DNA from: Cristatella mucedo
Taxonomy: Eukaryota; Bryozoa; Phylactolaemata; Cristatellidae
Reading direction: 5' to 3'
Assembly: GCA_009760855.2 (NCBI GenBank)
Contig: WPIO01000011.1
Span: forward strand, 4,518,501 to 4,582,500
DNA length: 64,000 nt
The stretch's first letter is position 1; each line of letters opens with the position of its first letter. The notes under the pieces were generated by a model that saw only the letters and a list, made by a program, of their open reading frames with translations, had not been told where the DNA came from and did not search any database. Positions 1 to 11,870 of the stretch are shown here, piece after piece. Position numbers and translations under genes: made by a program.

Positions 1-1110
1 GGCACCATCTAGGCTTTCTCTTCTATACGACGACACTCAGTTGCACCTTTGCTGTGATCCGTTCCAGCCCTCCAGCACGTCGAATTCTCACAACTTCTTT
101 GCTGCATGTATTGATGACATCCGCATGTGGATGGCAGCAAACTTTCTTAAATTGAATGATGATAAAAACCAACTTAATAATTATGGGCAAACCAAGAGTG
201 ATTCAGAAATGAGAAAGTTTAATGCTCACAATCAGCTCTGCCAGCATATCTCTTGCTGAATCAGCACGAAATCTAGGTGTCATGCTCCAAAGTGACCTTT
301 CATTAGACGACCATATCAGCTCCACAGTCGTCTGCCTTCTTTAAGCTACACAACATCGCTAAAATTCGGGACTATTTAGACATAGAAACTACATCTAAAT
401 TAATCCATGCATTTTTGACGCCCCGTCTTGACTGCCTTTAACTCGCTGCTTGCTAGTCTACCGGCTTGTGAAATCAGGTGCTTATAGCTGGTGCAAAACT
501 TTGCAGCTGGGCTTGTCTGTCGTGAGCATTGCAGTTGCCAGAGCACACTACTTCTCACCGACCTGCACTGGCTCCCAGTCAAGCAATGCATCGACTTTTG
601 ATACTGTCACTCACTTTTAGGTCCCTTCATTCTTTGGCTCCAGCCTAACTATCGGATATTCTCCCCACCAGGCTAAGCATCGTACGTTTTTGCTTTTCGG
701 AATCTAATCGTTTACTTATACCTCTTACGAACCCAAAATTCTTTGGCGACCGTGCGTTTACTTTGTATGTGTTCTGAAAGCCTGGAACTCACTTCCGAGC
801 TGCGACACGACATCCCCTGACTTGACCACATTTAAAAAGAAACCAAAAACGCATCTATTGATCACAGTATTTGAGGGTTCATGTGATTCGTCCTGTACAT
901 GCTTATGTGTGCAGACACTGTGCATGCTGCTACTAACAATATTTGCCTGCTGACCTTGTGGATGTCATCTCTAACCAAGTTATGCTTGTTGTCATTAAAC
1001 ATGCTACCACTAACCAGTCGATCGTGCTTTCTTTGCAGCAAATGTAAAGTGCCTTGAAAGAGATTGAGTTCTCTGAGGGTGCGGTATCAAATGTATTATT
1101 CTTATGGCTA
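1..1110 (+). mobile_element. LINE family I copy, degenerate, 5' cut by window edge
   Basis: This is an old copy of an L2/CR1-like non-LTR retrotransposon. It starts in the reverse transcriptase palm, where the text before position 45 corresponds to the YADD region and is already mutated. It runs through the thumb and C-terminal region, then the 3' untranslated part. The end shows the family tail: a stretch like AAATGTAAAGTGCC, a GATTGAGTTCTCTGAGGG block and an ATT-rich end near 1100. Frameshifts and stops break every reading frame, so it makes no protein. Confidence 0.85.
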
Positions 1111-1371
1111 TTGTTATTACTATTATTCTGTCACCACATGCATTGACTTTTATTATTCAGGTCTCAACTAAAGATGCATCTGTTCTGCTCAGCTTGACCA
1201 GGGCCCTAGTCAATTTCTTCCTGTGTGCTTTTTACGTTAATCTGTGCATGACTCACTGCATCTTAACAAGCAGAGTCCAACTAGCCGGAAGTGCCTTGAG
1301 TGCCGTCTTGCATGCTTTTACACACTTGTCTAAGCATGGGGCTCTGTGTGTCGTTAACCCTTGAGTATTGC

Positions 1372-1447
1372 TTCTCTTGCAGCGAGTTGTAGAGCGCTTG
1401 CATTTGGCTCGCTTAGGGCACATACAAGCGACTTATTATTTGTATTA
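1372..1447 (+). mobile_element. Remnant of a LINE 3' tail
   Basis: A divergent version of the LINE I terminal block is visible. It has a GCAGCGAGTTGTAGAGCGC stretch, then a GGGCACATACAAG stretch and a TTATTATTTGTATTAT end. The spacing fits the family tail but many bases differ, so this would be an old copy. No coding part is recognisable upstream. Confidence 0.4.
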
Positions 1448-1449
1448 TC

Positions 1450-2690
1450 GGAAAGCAGCAGCAGCCAAACAGAACTTTTCGTGAGCCACTCGTAGGAAGC
1501 TTGGCACGGCATCGAGTGTGATGAATAATGTAAATCCCGAGAGACTGGTGACTGCGATCTCCACTCTCTGAAGCTTTAGATGTTTCATCAGCTCGCATTA
1601 TTAATAGCTTTCGGGTACATGCAGACGATGGCCTTGCAACGCCGGGTTAATGACCATCACTACCGGACTCGCCCAGCCAGAAGTCTCGATATCTGTTGCT
1701 ATCATTATTTCATCAGCTCCTACTTTCCTGCTCCGACTTAATTTTGCATCGCCGAGCAAGCGATCTGTGTCGTCGAAGAAAGCCTCGTGCAATTCTGTAT
1801 GAAGCCCTGGACTCAACAAAATCACAATTATTTGGGGAACCCAACAGTAAGCTTATGCATATTAAGAGCCCTTGTAGAGGGCTGGAAATGTTTCCGTGCC
1901 ATGGACATTGAAGGTGGGCTTGCCATCACACGCACACAGTTAAGTTAAGGTAGGAGTAGGCACCCTGCCGCTAAAGTAGCAATGTGAGCTGGTGATATAA
2001 CGCTGCAAGCACCACTCCCCTAGACGTGCGAGCCCTGGCCTCTCTGCCGTTGACAAGGATGGACACCTCCTAGACAGCTGGCCTGTTTGATCAACACGAG
2101 TAGACATGGATAATGTGAGCGACATTAGTGGCAGGTCAAGCATCTACAGCATTTCCGTCAGCTGCTCAGTCAACAGCTGGCAAGGGTTTTGGCAGCTTGC
2201 CCACAGCCCGAATTCGGTCGGGCTTGCCACAGTTCAGTATGCTTAGCCTTTTGCTTGGCAGCATGCGGTGAGACACCCCTCCACCCGGTCACGACTGGAT
2301 ACCTGGGCTCAAGGTCTCCTGTGGTAGAGCCGAGCTGTGGTATGCATGCATGTGGTAGAGACGGACACTACCTGTGGTAGAGGCATGCACTTCATTGCTG
2401 GCTGAGGTACTGCTGATCCTGTGTCTTGTGAAAATGGCAAGCGTTCGTCTTCTGGGGTAAAATGTCAGATCTGCGACAGAATGCAGGGACATTCGAGGTC
2501 CTTCAGAATGTTCTCTTTCACAACAACATGGTAGTTGCAGATCTCTGCGGCTGAGAAGGAGCAGGTTGGCATGAAATACTTGGAAGGATTCGGCAAGGCT
2601 TCTAGACCTCAGAAATCAAATCTCTCACCTACGCTTCGTTGCAAGCGGGAATAAAGTACCTCGTGAAGACTTTCAGAACACTCATAAGCA
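1450..2690. other. Unassigned intergenic sequence
   Basis: No open frame here looks coding and no repeat family was recognised. A few short local duplications of a TGTGGTAGAG word occur at 2320-2385. Confidence 0.5.
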
Positions 2691-2699
2691 AATTTGTTT

Positions 2700-3445
2700 G
2701 GGCAGCTCATTGAAATGTCTAAGAGAGCACGATAGCTCGTCCTGTATTTGAGTCTGCATTCCAATCTCGACTTTTGTAAAACACTACTTACTCGCAGGTC
2801 TTCTGGCCTATGAAATAGTGTGCTTACAGTTGGTGAAGAACTCTGCAGCTTGACTTTTCTGTCACGATACCCGTTACGATAGCCACACTACAAAATTTTG
2901 CTCAACTTTTCACCCACCTGCATCGGCTTCTATCAAACAGTTGATCGACTTCAAGGTTCTGTCACTCGTTTTTAGGTCCCTTCATTCTCTTACTTTGGTC
3001 TAACAATCCGAATTACTTCTCAATCTAAAATCTACAATTCCAATCTACTTCCTAATCCCAGGATAGACATCACACCACATCACCTGTTCTTCTGAATCGA
3101 GTCTCTTAAATGTACCGTGAGTTAACGTCAAATCCTTTGGAGAGTGTGCCTATAGTTCTAGTTCGTATGCTCCCAAAGCCAGGAACTCTTTCCGACTGAC
3201 ATCCGCTGACTTGACAAGAAATCGAAAAGAAGCTCTGTGTTCCTCATAGAACTTGCCGGGCGCCCGTATTAATTCTCTATTTTATATCGAGGAATTGTGA
3301 ATTTGCATGCAGAGATGAATACTGACACAGTGCACGTTATCAGCAACCAGCTGACGTGCTTACTTTGCAGTGTATGTAATGGGCAGCGAAAGATCTTTGT
3401 GTCTCTAACCGTAGGCGTTTTATTATTAATATCTTTCTTTTTCTT
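2700..3445 (+). mobile_element. LINE family I copy, heavily degenerate
   Basis: Text from about 2740 follows the C-terminal reverse transcriptase region of LINE I: the cysteine-free thumb, then the CACCGACCTGCA-like block, then the TCACTCGTTTTTAGGTCCCTTCATTC block at 2966. The 3' part with the GGAGAGTGTGCC and GCTCCCAAAGCCAGGAACTC blocks follows. The tail ends in a weak ATT run near 3430. It contains many stops and indels. Confidence 0.75.
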
Positions 3446-4820
3446 ATGGCATCCCTGCCTACTGCCTTGAACAGGACGGCTACCCGAATCTTCTAATCTT
3501 TCTTGAATAGTTTTCCCCGACCCTTTCATTCAACTGATTCAAAGCGGAACACCCAATTCGGGGCTTCCACTTTGAAGCTGACTTGGACTCCCACACACAC
3601 TTTCACTTTCACGTTCGGATGGGAATGCCGGCAGTGCTCTCGTCCAACGGCCATACCTTATAGCTTTTTAAATCCTGTCACCGTGATGCATAGTCGAGAG
3701 CCGGCTAAGTGTAGCGCGACTGGTATATTGCACAATGTCCGACGCCTGGCCAGCTTTGTGCTCACGGGCATGTAGAGTTAGACCGTGTCTATCTCACCAG
3801 AGTGCATAGTCACTGGACTTCGGAATCGCCCTAGCTGATACTCATGAATACTGCAATTGGCACGTGATAACAGGTAGAGCCCGAGCGAGCGAGTTCAAAG
3901 TTCTGAGATTGTCTACGGTTGTAGGACTGGAGGGTATACTAGATGTGTGACCAAAATGTGTGACCAGTTCCGCTTAGCTGTTTTCCTGACTTTTTACCGG
4001 GAGCTGCTTTCTCCTTTGCTTAGAGCACGATCCCGGTTTAGAGAAGGATCCCATGATCTCGGTATTACTTTCGGAAATGTGAAGCATGTGAATCTTTCCT
4101 GATCCAAGCTTTTCTGGTGTTTGCAGCTGCATTTTCCGACGGCTGTCCAGCATACAGACCTGACATTGATCGTTTTGCATGGCTATTTGCTTCCACCTAG
4201 GTACTGCAATATCTGCAAACGCTGTCCGGCTGATCGACAAGTTTATGCAGTAGTTCCCTACTGCTCAGTAGAACAGCAGGATGAGAAACTCTACCATCGT
4301 GAACAGTATTTTCTGGTTAATCTGTATGGGGTGCCAAGCACCAAACAGCAATGAGCCCCATTGCCCAGTTCATTCCTAATCCTGAGATTTTACCTGAGGT
4401 TTTGCTGTGATCCTCTGTCTAATCATCCTATCCTGATGCTCAAATCGAGCGTAGTCGGAAGGGCAAAGTTCAGGAACAAGCTACCTACTTTACCTTTACC
4501 TGTCCCCAAAAAGACCTAAAGCACGAGATCCCAACAACTTTCAAAAGAGCTGTGGCTGCCAGCCACAGCCCTGCAACCCTTCCTTGCCTGCATCAATCGT
4601 AGCTCTAGTGACTAGGGTGTACCTGTTAGGGTGTACCTGTTAGTGCAAGCTGCAGGCACTGCCCCCTGATGCATGCATGCATGCATTAGAAGAATCAAAA
4701 AAGAAATTTCGGGCTGCACAGCAGACAGCAGGCCAGCTGGACCTGGTGCTTAGAAAGAGGTGCATTTGAGGCACATGCACCTCAGCTGCTTTGGCTTGAT
4801 TCACTCAAAAATTTGAGAAG
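3446..4820. other. Unassigned intergenic sequence
   Basis: I see no coding signal and no recognisable transposon. A short GCAT tandem run occurs at about 4671-4686. Confidence 0.5.
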
Positions 4821-4825
4821 AGTAA

Positions 4826-5520
4826 TAATAATAATAATAATACACTTGATAAAGTGCCCTCAGAGAACTCTATCTCTTTCTAGGTGCTTTACAGTTGCAG
4901 CAAAGGAAAAGCGATTGAACGTTGAGTGGTATCATGCTTGATAAACAACATGAATAACATGGTTAGGGGTGACATGCACAGGGTCAGCATGCAAGTGTGG
5001 TTAGTGGCTGCATGCAACTGTGTCAGCACGCATAAGCTCGTAAAGGACGAATCACAGGGACCCACTTAATGCTGTCATAAATATGTGCGTTTTTAAGTTC
5101 TTTTTAAATGTGGTCAAGTCAGGGGATGTCGTGATGCAAGTCGGGAGTGAGTTCCAGGCTTTGGGAGCATAGGAACTAAATGCACGGTATCCAAGGGATT
5201 TGAGGTTTGTACGAGGTATAGGTAAACAGTTAGATTCCGAAAAGTGGGTGATACGATGCTTAGCCTGGTGGGGGAGATGATCTGATAGATAGGCTGGAGG
5301 CAAAGAATGAAGGGATCTAAAAGTGAGTGATACAATCTTGAAGTTGATCCGATCCAATGCTTGACTGGTAGCTAGTGCAGGTCGGCGAGAAGTGGTGTGA
5401 TGTGGCATCTGGGCCACTCACTACAGACAAGCCTAGCTGCAGAGTTTTGCACCAGCTTTAAGCACCTGCTTGCACATGCCGGTAGGCCAGCAAGACGAGG
5501 CAGCACTCAGAGGACCTAGA
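4826..5520 (-). mobile_element. LINE family I, 3' half
   Basis: The plus strand reads a TAA microsatellite, then the reverse complement of the family tail, the 3' untranslated region and the C-terminal reverse transcriptase. The minus-strand frame at 5052-5417 keeps the family C-terminus, including SYAPKAWNSLPTC and a terminal SGSL followed by a stop. The protein is broken further upstream. The copy is truncated at its 5' end near 5520. Confidence 0.85.
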
Positions 5521-5734
5521 GCTTTTAAAAAAAATTATCCAATGCCCGAAAAATTATAAGGGGATGCAGATACGGACATATGACAATCAATTATTGCGGA
5601 AATAAAAAAAAAAGTAGTGCTGCTCAAGCAGAAGCAGGTGACACGCGAGAGACCGATTAAAAACAATGATCAGTCTGGCAGACGAGGTATTTGTACGGTT
5701 CCAATCTATTTTTCCGATCACGTTTAATCCGAGT

Positions 5735-6990
5735 CGTGTTGTGGTCACGTCTTATCCAGCCGAATAGTCACACAAGGTGTTTCACAAGGGTTCGTTATCT
5801 ATTTTTCCTTATTCTCCTTTTATACCGAGCCTCTGGTAATAGTGACTCGGGCCCATGGAATCGACTATCACTTCTATGCTTACGATACCCAGCTGCATTT
5901 AGTCATGCAAACCATCTGAATCAGGTGCAGAAACCGTGAAACTGAACGCTTGCCCAGTAGACATTCGATCGTGAACGTCAGCTAATTTTCTTAAACAAAC
6001 GATGATACAACCCCTAATTATAGGACGCCCAAAACGTGCGACTGAACTAAGAGACTTTACTCTTCTAATTATTGATGCTATAGTGCGACCGTTAGCACGT
6101 GCTTGGAATTTAGGCGTCCTCTTTGATTACTGCTTAACTTAGAAAGTTTCTATTCAGAAGACCGCCTCCACAGCTTGCCATCACGTTCAATCGACATAAT
6201 AATATTAAGGACTGTCTACTGCTAGCTTAAAATCTTATTAACTCATTGATCCTGTCAGGGCTGGACTACTGTAATTCCGTTTTGGCTGGGGCTAACAAAA
6301 AAAAGCCCCTTGGCCACTGAAGCTGATGATGAATATAGCTGCAAGGCTAGTTAACAAATCTCAGAGGTCTCAGGCCACGTGTCTCCTCTGCTGAAAGAGC
6401 TTCGATGGCTTCCGATGGACCAGCAGGTTCAGAGTATAAAATAGAATTCATTCATTTGTGTAGCGCCCCAAGAGAACTTAATCTCTATTCAGGCGCCTCA
6501 CATATGCCTCGGGGCTCGAGCCCACGACTTCAGCCAGACCTTGGTCCGGGGAGAGCACCTTAACCGCTGGACCAAACCAGCTCGGCGAGAGCAAATTTCT
6601 TATGCTGACTACCAGGTCCTCAATGGACAATCAATTAGCTGTTCCACTCCTACGCCCGAAGACTGTTGGGGCGATAGATACTTTTGCTCTGCAGGCCTTG
6701 GACTGTAGAACTCACTTCCACAATTCTTATGCACCGATATCTCTCTTGCTGCCCACTGTGGCACGTTCTTTCCGCCTGTCCTGATCTGCTGCTTGCATGC
6801 TACTCACTCATTCGACTGCCATCCTGACGCAGCTATGCTTCTCACGGTCTCTTTGTTTTGTGAGGTGAAGTCTGTCGGCTATCAAGAGGAAGCAGCTGAG
6901 GCTTTGTATGCTCTATAGAAAAACTCTCCTCCATAACGCCCACTTAGTTCTTGTGGCTTTGTGGAGTTACAGACTGAGATGGCACACATT
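5735..6990 (+). mobile_element. LINE family II copy, degenerate, split by a SINE
   Basis: This is a second reverse transcriptase lineage, distinct from family I. One frame reads QGVSQGFVIYFSLFSFYTEP and then GIDYHFYAYDTQLHLV, which is the palm B and C motifs with the second catalytic Asp region damaged (YAYD for YADD). Later text resembles the MNIAARLVNKS region. A SINE B (6451-6592) interrupts it. The 3' part (6630-6975) is shared with the copy at 14690-15040. All frames are broken. Confidence 0.75.
6451..6592 (-). mobile_element. SINE family B
   Basis: The minus strand carries a tRNA-like head followed by a LINE-like tail. The A-box region reads like TGGTCCAGCGGTTAAGGTGC and the B-box region like GGGCTCGAGCCCC. 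The tail contains the AGAGATTAAGTTCTCTTGG block and a GCGC word before an ATT-rich end. It sits inside LINE family II. Related copies are at 32692, 33374, 39713, 51855 and 52266. Confidence 0.7.
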
Positions 6991-7045
6991 ACATTAACAT
7001 TAAAATGAGCCGGTACCACATTTTTTGGAATTAGAAGAGAAAGAG

Positions 7046-7224
7046 CAGCGAGCGATTATCAACCTGTAGGTCGCGACCCCTTTGGGGGTCAAACAGGGTC
7101 GTCTAAGACCATCGGAAAACACGCATTTCCACATTCTGCACACCATAATTTTATGGTTGGGGATCTCCACAACATGAGGAACTGTACTAAAGGGTCGCGA
7201 CATTAGGAAGGTTGAGAACCACTG
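7046..7224 (-). mobile_element. hAT MITE closely resembling SPIN
   Basis: A 179-bp non-autonomous hAT-type element. Both sides carry the same 8-bp target-site duplication, AGAAAGAG (7038-7045 and 7225-7232), which is the hAT-typical length. The right end read on the minus strand starts CAGTGGTTCTCAACCTT. The left end is CAGCGAGCGATTATCAACCTG, with a small insertion relative to the terminal repeat. Next to both ends are GGTCGCGACC-like words, and inside is a CCGATGGTCTTAG word. From memory these match the SPIN non-autonomous consensus known from tetrapods and some invertebrates. No transposase is present. Confidence 0.85.
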
Positions 7225-7324
7225 AGAAAGAGGATCAACCGAAACCAAGCCGAAGCAGCAATGGAGAGAAGGAAGAGATTAACAGATAGCTCGAGACTGA
7301 TGGATTGATAGTGTGGATAGCTAA

Positions 7325-7605
<281 letters not shown>

Positions 7606-8700
7606 CTGGGTAGTTAAGGGTGACCCTCTGGCAGGCAGGCAGGTATATCCTGCACGGGTAGGGCAAAGTCCATAATACAGTTGCTGCAGTGTCTACGAAT
7701 AAATACCAACCAGCATGCAGGAATGTCAGGACAGCTATTGATGCAACTGAGAGCCAGCTTTGTAGTGGTTGACATGACCTGGACATTGTCTTTGATAAGC
7801 CAGACTTGAATGTACCCCTCCTCTCATGGGACACACAGGACTCAGATAAACAGAGAATGGGCATCCTAAACAAAGCTGCAGACTGTGAAATAGCAATGAA
7901 AGAAACCATGATAGACGAGAGACAGACTGACGGAACGCTGTCGGCAATTTAGGCAGGTGGTAGACCTGCTCACTGGGCTGCAAGCACTTGGTGCCAGACA
8001 CGTGGAAAACCATTTGGCATACTGCTTTAAGAAAATGTTCGATGAGACTGCCACTACATATGTTACAGCATTGTTTTTTAACTGTTGATGTACCCAATTG
8101 TGTCGATGATGATGATGACTAAATGTTGTTAACATCCTCAATTCAAACGATGCCGAGCCTCGGGCAGTTGCTAGCAATCCTACCATGTTGCTGCCCAAGG
8201 GTAAATGCAGTAACATCCACACAATCCACGGGTCTTCTTAGGGTAGGCTTGTTGGTCAAACGGACGGGCAATGCCACTCACTTTACAGATAAAAATACTT
8301 GAACCATGTTTGACAATTTTGCCTTTCAATGACCATCGCCAGACGGCATTCATACCGGACAGACCGAATACAAACTGCTGGGTACAGAAGAGGGCTGGGA
8401 GAAAATATAGGTTTTAGGACCTCAGCATTTTAAGAATAGAAACAGTATCAAGCAAGCAGAAAGAAATGGGACAGGGGAGAGATAGCTAGCAACCTAGCTG
8501 GAGAAGCAGACTGATTTATAGACAGGTCGAGAGATAGATATAAGGGTTGATAGGTAGGTAGACACAGTGATTGATTGAATCGTAGATAAAAAAAAAGAGA
8601 TTGAGATAGTGCATGAGCAAGAGAGAGAGGAAAGGGAGAAAAAAAATTGCCAGCCTTTTGATATTATATATTTCGGTCGGATGCTCTTTATTCATGCCCA
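7606..8700. other. Unassigned intergenic sequence
   Basis: No gene or known element was recognised. A few open frames of about 120 codons exist on the minus strand but lack motifs and resemble chance frames. Confidence 0.5.
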
Positions 8701-8701
8701 T

Positions 8702-8770
8702 GATAATAATAATTATAACACTTGATAAAGCGCCCTCAGAGAACTCAATCTATTTTTACGTGCTTTACAT
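8702..8770 (-). mobile_element. LINE family I 3' tail fragment
   Basis: Only the terminal block is present: an ATA/ATT repeat, ACACTTGATAAAGCGCCCTC, then CAGAGAACTCAATCT and a TGCTTTACAT word. This is either an extremely 5'-truncated insertion or the tail of a SINE B that lost its head. Confidence 0.7.
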
Positions 8771-9164
8771 GATCTCCATGATTACATCACCAACATCAGG
8801 TCTTGCCGCAAGCCCAGGTTAGCTCATGAGAGAGAGCAAAGCGAAGCATGCTGCAGAACGATACAGGCAGCTTTTCTTGGTAACTGTGAAGGCACTTGAC
8901 GGCCTGTTTGATATGCCACTGCAATGTGAATTTTTAGGTAGCAATTGCACAAGTATCGATCTCTGCCGTTACGAAAACTTGGCCTGTTGAAGCAAGGGAC
9001 ACTAGTTCTAAGTGAGAAGCTGGACATGTCTTAAATTGGCATAAGCAGATAACTTTATTGGAGGTGAAGACCTTACCAAGCGATACCACTCCAATGAAAC
9101 GGCTCTATTCTCTGTGCATGACCAACTACACTCCGAGCAGCAACAGCGATAGTAATGTCACTCT

Positions 9165-9985
9165 GCCCTCATCCTGCTCGATCAGTAAGCTGCGTTTGAC
9201 ACTATTGAATATGGTATCCTGCTTAAAAGCTTGAGAAAAACGATCGGTCTGGCACTCGAATCGTATGCGTGGCTCCTATTGAGCTTGCCCAATCGCTTTC
9301 ATTCCAAGTCATGTGAAGGCCACGTATCGCTTAGCGAACCAGTCACTTGCAGTTTCCGTCCTCAGTCCTTTGCTGTTCATCATTTATAGCGAACCTAAAA
9401 AATACGACTCGAACCCGTGGGATCGGCTGTCACTTCCACACTATGATCGCCAGCCCTACTTGTTATTTTAATTATAAGAATCAGCTCCAGCCACTGGTAA
9501 TCTGAATGCTGGCCTTGAAGGCATTCGATTATGGATGTCGGCCAATTTCCTTAAACTAAACGACCATTGAACCGAACTTCTGCTCATAGGACACCAAGCT
9601 TTGAGGCGGGACCAGGAGACTTTGCACCTCATGCTGTAGTCCGACTGTCATCGTATGAATAGAATTTAAGTGACCTCTTTGATAACTGCTTAAAATTTGA
9701 AAGCTGTATTAAAGAGACCCCTTCGACAGCTAGCCATCGCCTTTGATCCCTGACTAAAACTAGGGCTGTCTACCGCGGCGGCTCGCTAAAACATCTGACT
9801 AGCTCCTCGGTTCAGTCTAGATTCGAGTACTGTCATTTCATTTTGGCTGGGCTACCGAAGAAACCGCTATTATCCTCCGAAGCTGGTGATGAATATTGCT
9901 GCAAGCTTAGTCAACAAATCTCAGAGCTTCAGCAATGTGTCTCGTTTGCTGAAGGAGCTGAGATGGCTCTTGGTTGATCAATGGG
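9165..9985 (+). mobile_element. LINE family II copy, degenerate
   Basis: It begins with palm-like text (a GCGTTTGACACTATTGAAT stretch matching the AFDTIE motif) and continues through the QSFAVHHL region. It ends with a segment near-parallel to 6270-6440, including CTGGTGATGAATATTGCTGCAAG. Frames are broken throughout. It shares this 3' coding block with the copy at 5735, which supports a common family. Confidence 0.7.
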
Positions 9986-10059
9986 TACCGAGCAAACATT
10001 TCAATTATGGTAGATAGCGTTCATAACCTAGAGTGTCTGTACATACGGAGGAGTACGGA

Positions 10060-10336
10060 CAGTGGCGGAGCCAGAATTTTCTTCCAGGGGAAGACCAACA
10101 AAATTTTAATGCTTGGGGCAAGACTCTCGCAAGATTTTCAAGTAGGCGGGACAAGACTAACAATAACTGAAAAAATACAGTGTAAAAGCATTGTGCTTAT
10201 TTGACACGAACTAGGCGATCGGTCATTGAGTGGAATTAAAGCATAATTTCTTTGTTGGTGACAGTATCGGGCGAAAGAATGGGGGGCCGCCCTGTTGTAG
10301 AGGGCATGGGGCAAAGCGCCCCTGGCTCCCCCGCTG
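10060..10336. mobile_element. hAT-like MITE
   Basis: The left end reads CAGTGGCGGAGCCAG. The right end, reverse complemented, reads CAGCGGGGGAGCCAG, giving imperfect 15-bp terminal inverted repeats about 277 bp apart. A GGGGCAAAGCGCCCC stretch near the right end is typical of this class of short hAT-type elements. The flanking 8-mers do not match cleanly, so the target-site duplication has decayed or the end is off by a few bases. Confidence 0.6.
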
Positions 10337-11065
10337 CTTACTGGAGTCCGATACCAGCCATAACGTACAACTCTCAGCATAGTCGTTAAAATTTAGAAAC
10401 CGCGAATAATATTTCGAATCATAATTTAGCCTATCTAGCACGTAGGCCCTGCTCTGGACCAATGGGGTCTTCGGCTGGGAGACCGGCTGCTTCGAAAGCC
10501 AAGGCATTGATAGGATAAGGCGATGCCAAACGCATCCATAAGCTCCGCAGAGGCGCTCGCTTACACGAACACGTGCACACATGTGTCTCGCCCGTGATTG
10601 AGATCGCTATAGGTTCGCCACTGAAATAATGCGACCTGCAGCTGGCCTGCATGCCAAGCTCACACTATCCTCGTAAAGGGTCCCATCGGCACCGTGGCCC
10701 AAAGTTCTGAGACTTTTTGATAGTGTAGCTTTATGCCATTCTTTTTCGAACCAGCAAGTGAGTCTACTGGAGCTCGGTCCTTCTCCACCTGCCTTCCCTA
10801 AGGGCACAACTGTCTTTGACACCACCAAACTCCAATTAAGTTTTCGGCCGACCTTCGGTCCCTATATGCACCAGCAGGTTGCTGCTCTTGCACACGACAA
10901 AACATCTCAATCAGATATAGTTTATTGCATTTTCATGCAAATAGTTTACTCGAAATAAGAAAACACCAGCCCATCGATTTGGCAAAGATTAGCTGGGTGC
11001 TGGTAGGACTGCAACTACCCTCATGGTCGACGAGCATTTTCTCGAACAAGATTGACATGCAAAGC
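10337..11065. other. Unassigned intergenic sequence
   Basis: Nothing recognisable as a gene or repeat family was seen. Confidence 0.5.
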
Positions 11066-11069
11066 CCAT

Positions 11070-11403
11070 GTTAGTATTAGTTCATATGCTCCCAAAGCCT
11101 GGAACTCCCTCCCGACCTGCGTCAGGACATCCCCTGACCTGACCACATTTAAAAAGAATTTAAAAACACACCTATTTAGGACAGCATTCTGCTGACACTG
11201 CATGCTGCCACTAACCACATTTGCATGCTGACCCTGTGCATGTCACCCCTAACCATGTTATTCATTTTGTTTGTTTATCAAGCATGATTTTACTCACCAT
11301 TCAATTGCATTTCCCTTTGGAGCAAATGTAAAGCGCCTAGAGAGAGAGAGAGAGATTGAGTTTTCCGAGGGCGCTTTATCAAGTGCATTATTATTATTAT
11401 TAT
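11070..11403 (+). mobile_element. LINE family I 3' end
   Basis: A 5'-truncated insertion holding the last coding part (from AGTTCATATGCTCCCAAAGC), the 3' untranslated region and the tail with an ATT repeat. It lacks about 30 bp around the stop codon compared with the copy at 20175. A short GA expansion has grown inside the tail at 11338-11354. Confidence 0.9.
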
Positions 11404-11689
11404 GTTTTGACTTTTTAAACAACGATCACCTTCAAATCGATCAGGCATCTGCCCGTTGAACTAAACAGGCGGCCAGTCGCTTAGTAACCGGTGTGTCCAC
11501 CAATCCACCTTCAACATTATTATTTTAAGGGGTAAACTGCATGCCGAACGAACTGTGGGCCGGGCTTAGTTCCGAAGCCTGCCAACCGGTACACGACTCG
11601 TGAGGTGGTGGTACAGCTGCCTTCTGCTTCGCCCAGGAGCTGTTTAACTGTCTTGATTGGCTCGCGTGGGGCCCTCCGTGCCCCACAGG

Positions 11690-11870
11690 AGCACTAGACC
11701 CCATGACTATACGGCTCTCTTCCTTCTGATGCAGAGATTTGCTGCTGCCCTGCATAACCGATATAATAAACATGCCATCAGCCTTTGGACTTTTCCCAGC
11801 ACATTTCAAAAAGACTATCGCTGGGCCTGTCATTAAGAAGTCAGCACTAAACCAGTCTAAACTTTGCCGC
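11690..11870 (+). mobile_element. LINE ORF2 fragment upstream of the reverse transcriptase
   Basis: The plus frame reads LLPCITDIINMPSAFGLFPA followed by HFKKTIAGPVIKKSALNQ. This matches the conserved linker of L2/CR1-like ORF2 proteins between endonuclease and reverse transcriptase (an FP.HFK..I..P.IKK..L pattern). One in-frame stop lies upstream of it. This ORF2 segment is not seen in any other LINE copy in the window. Confidence 0.65.
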
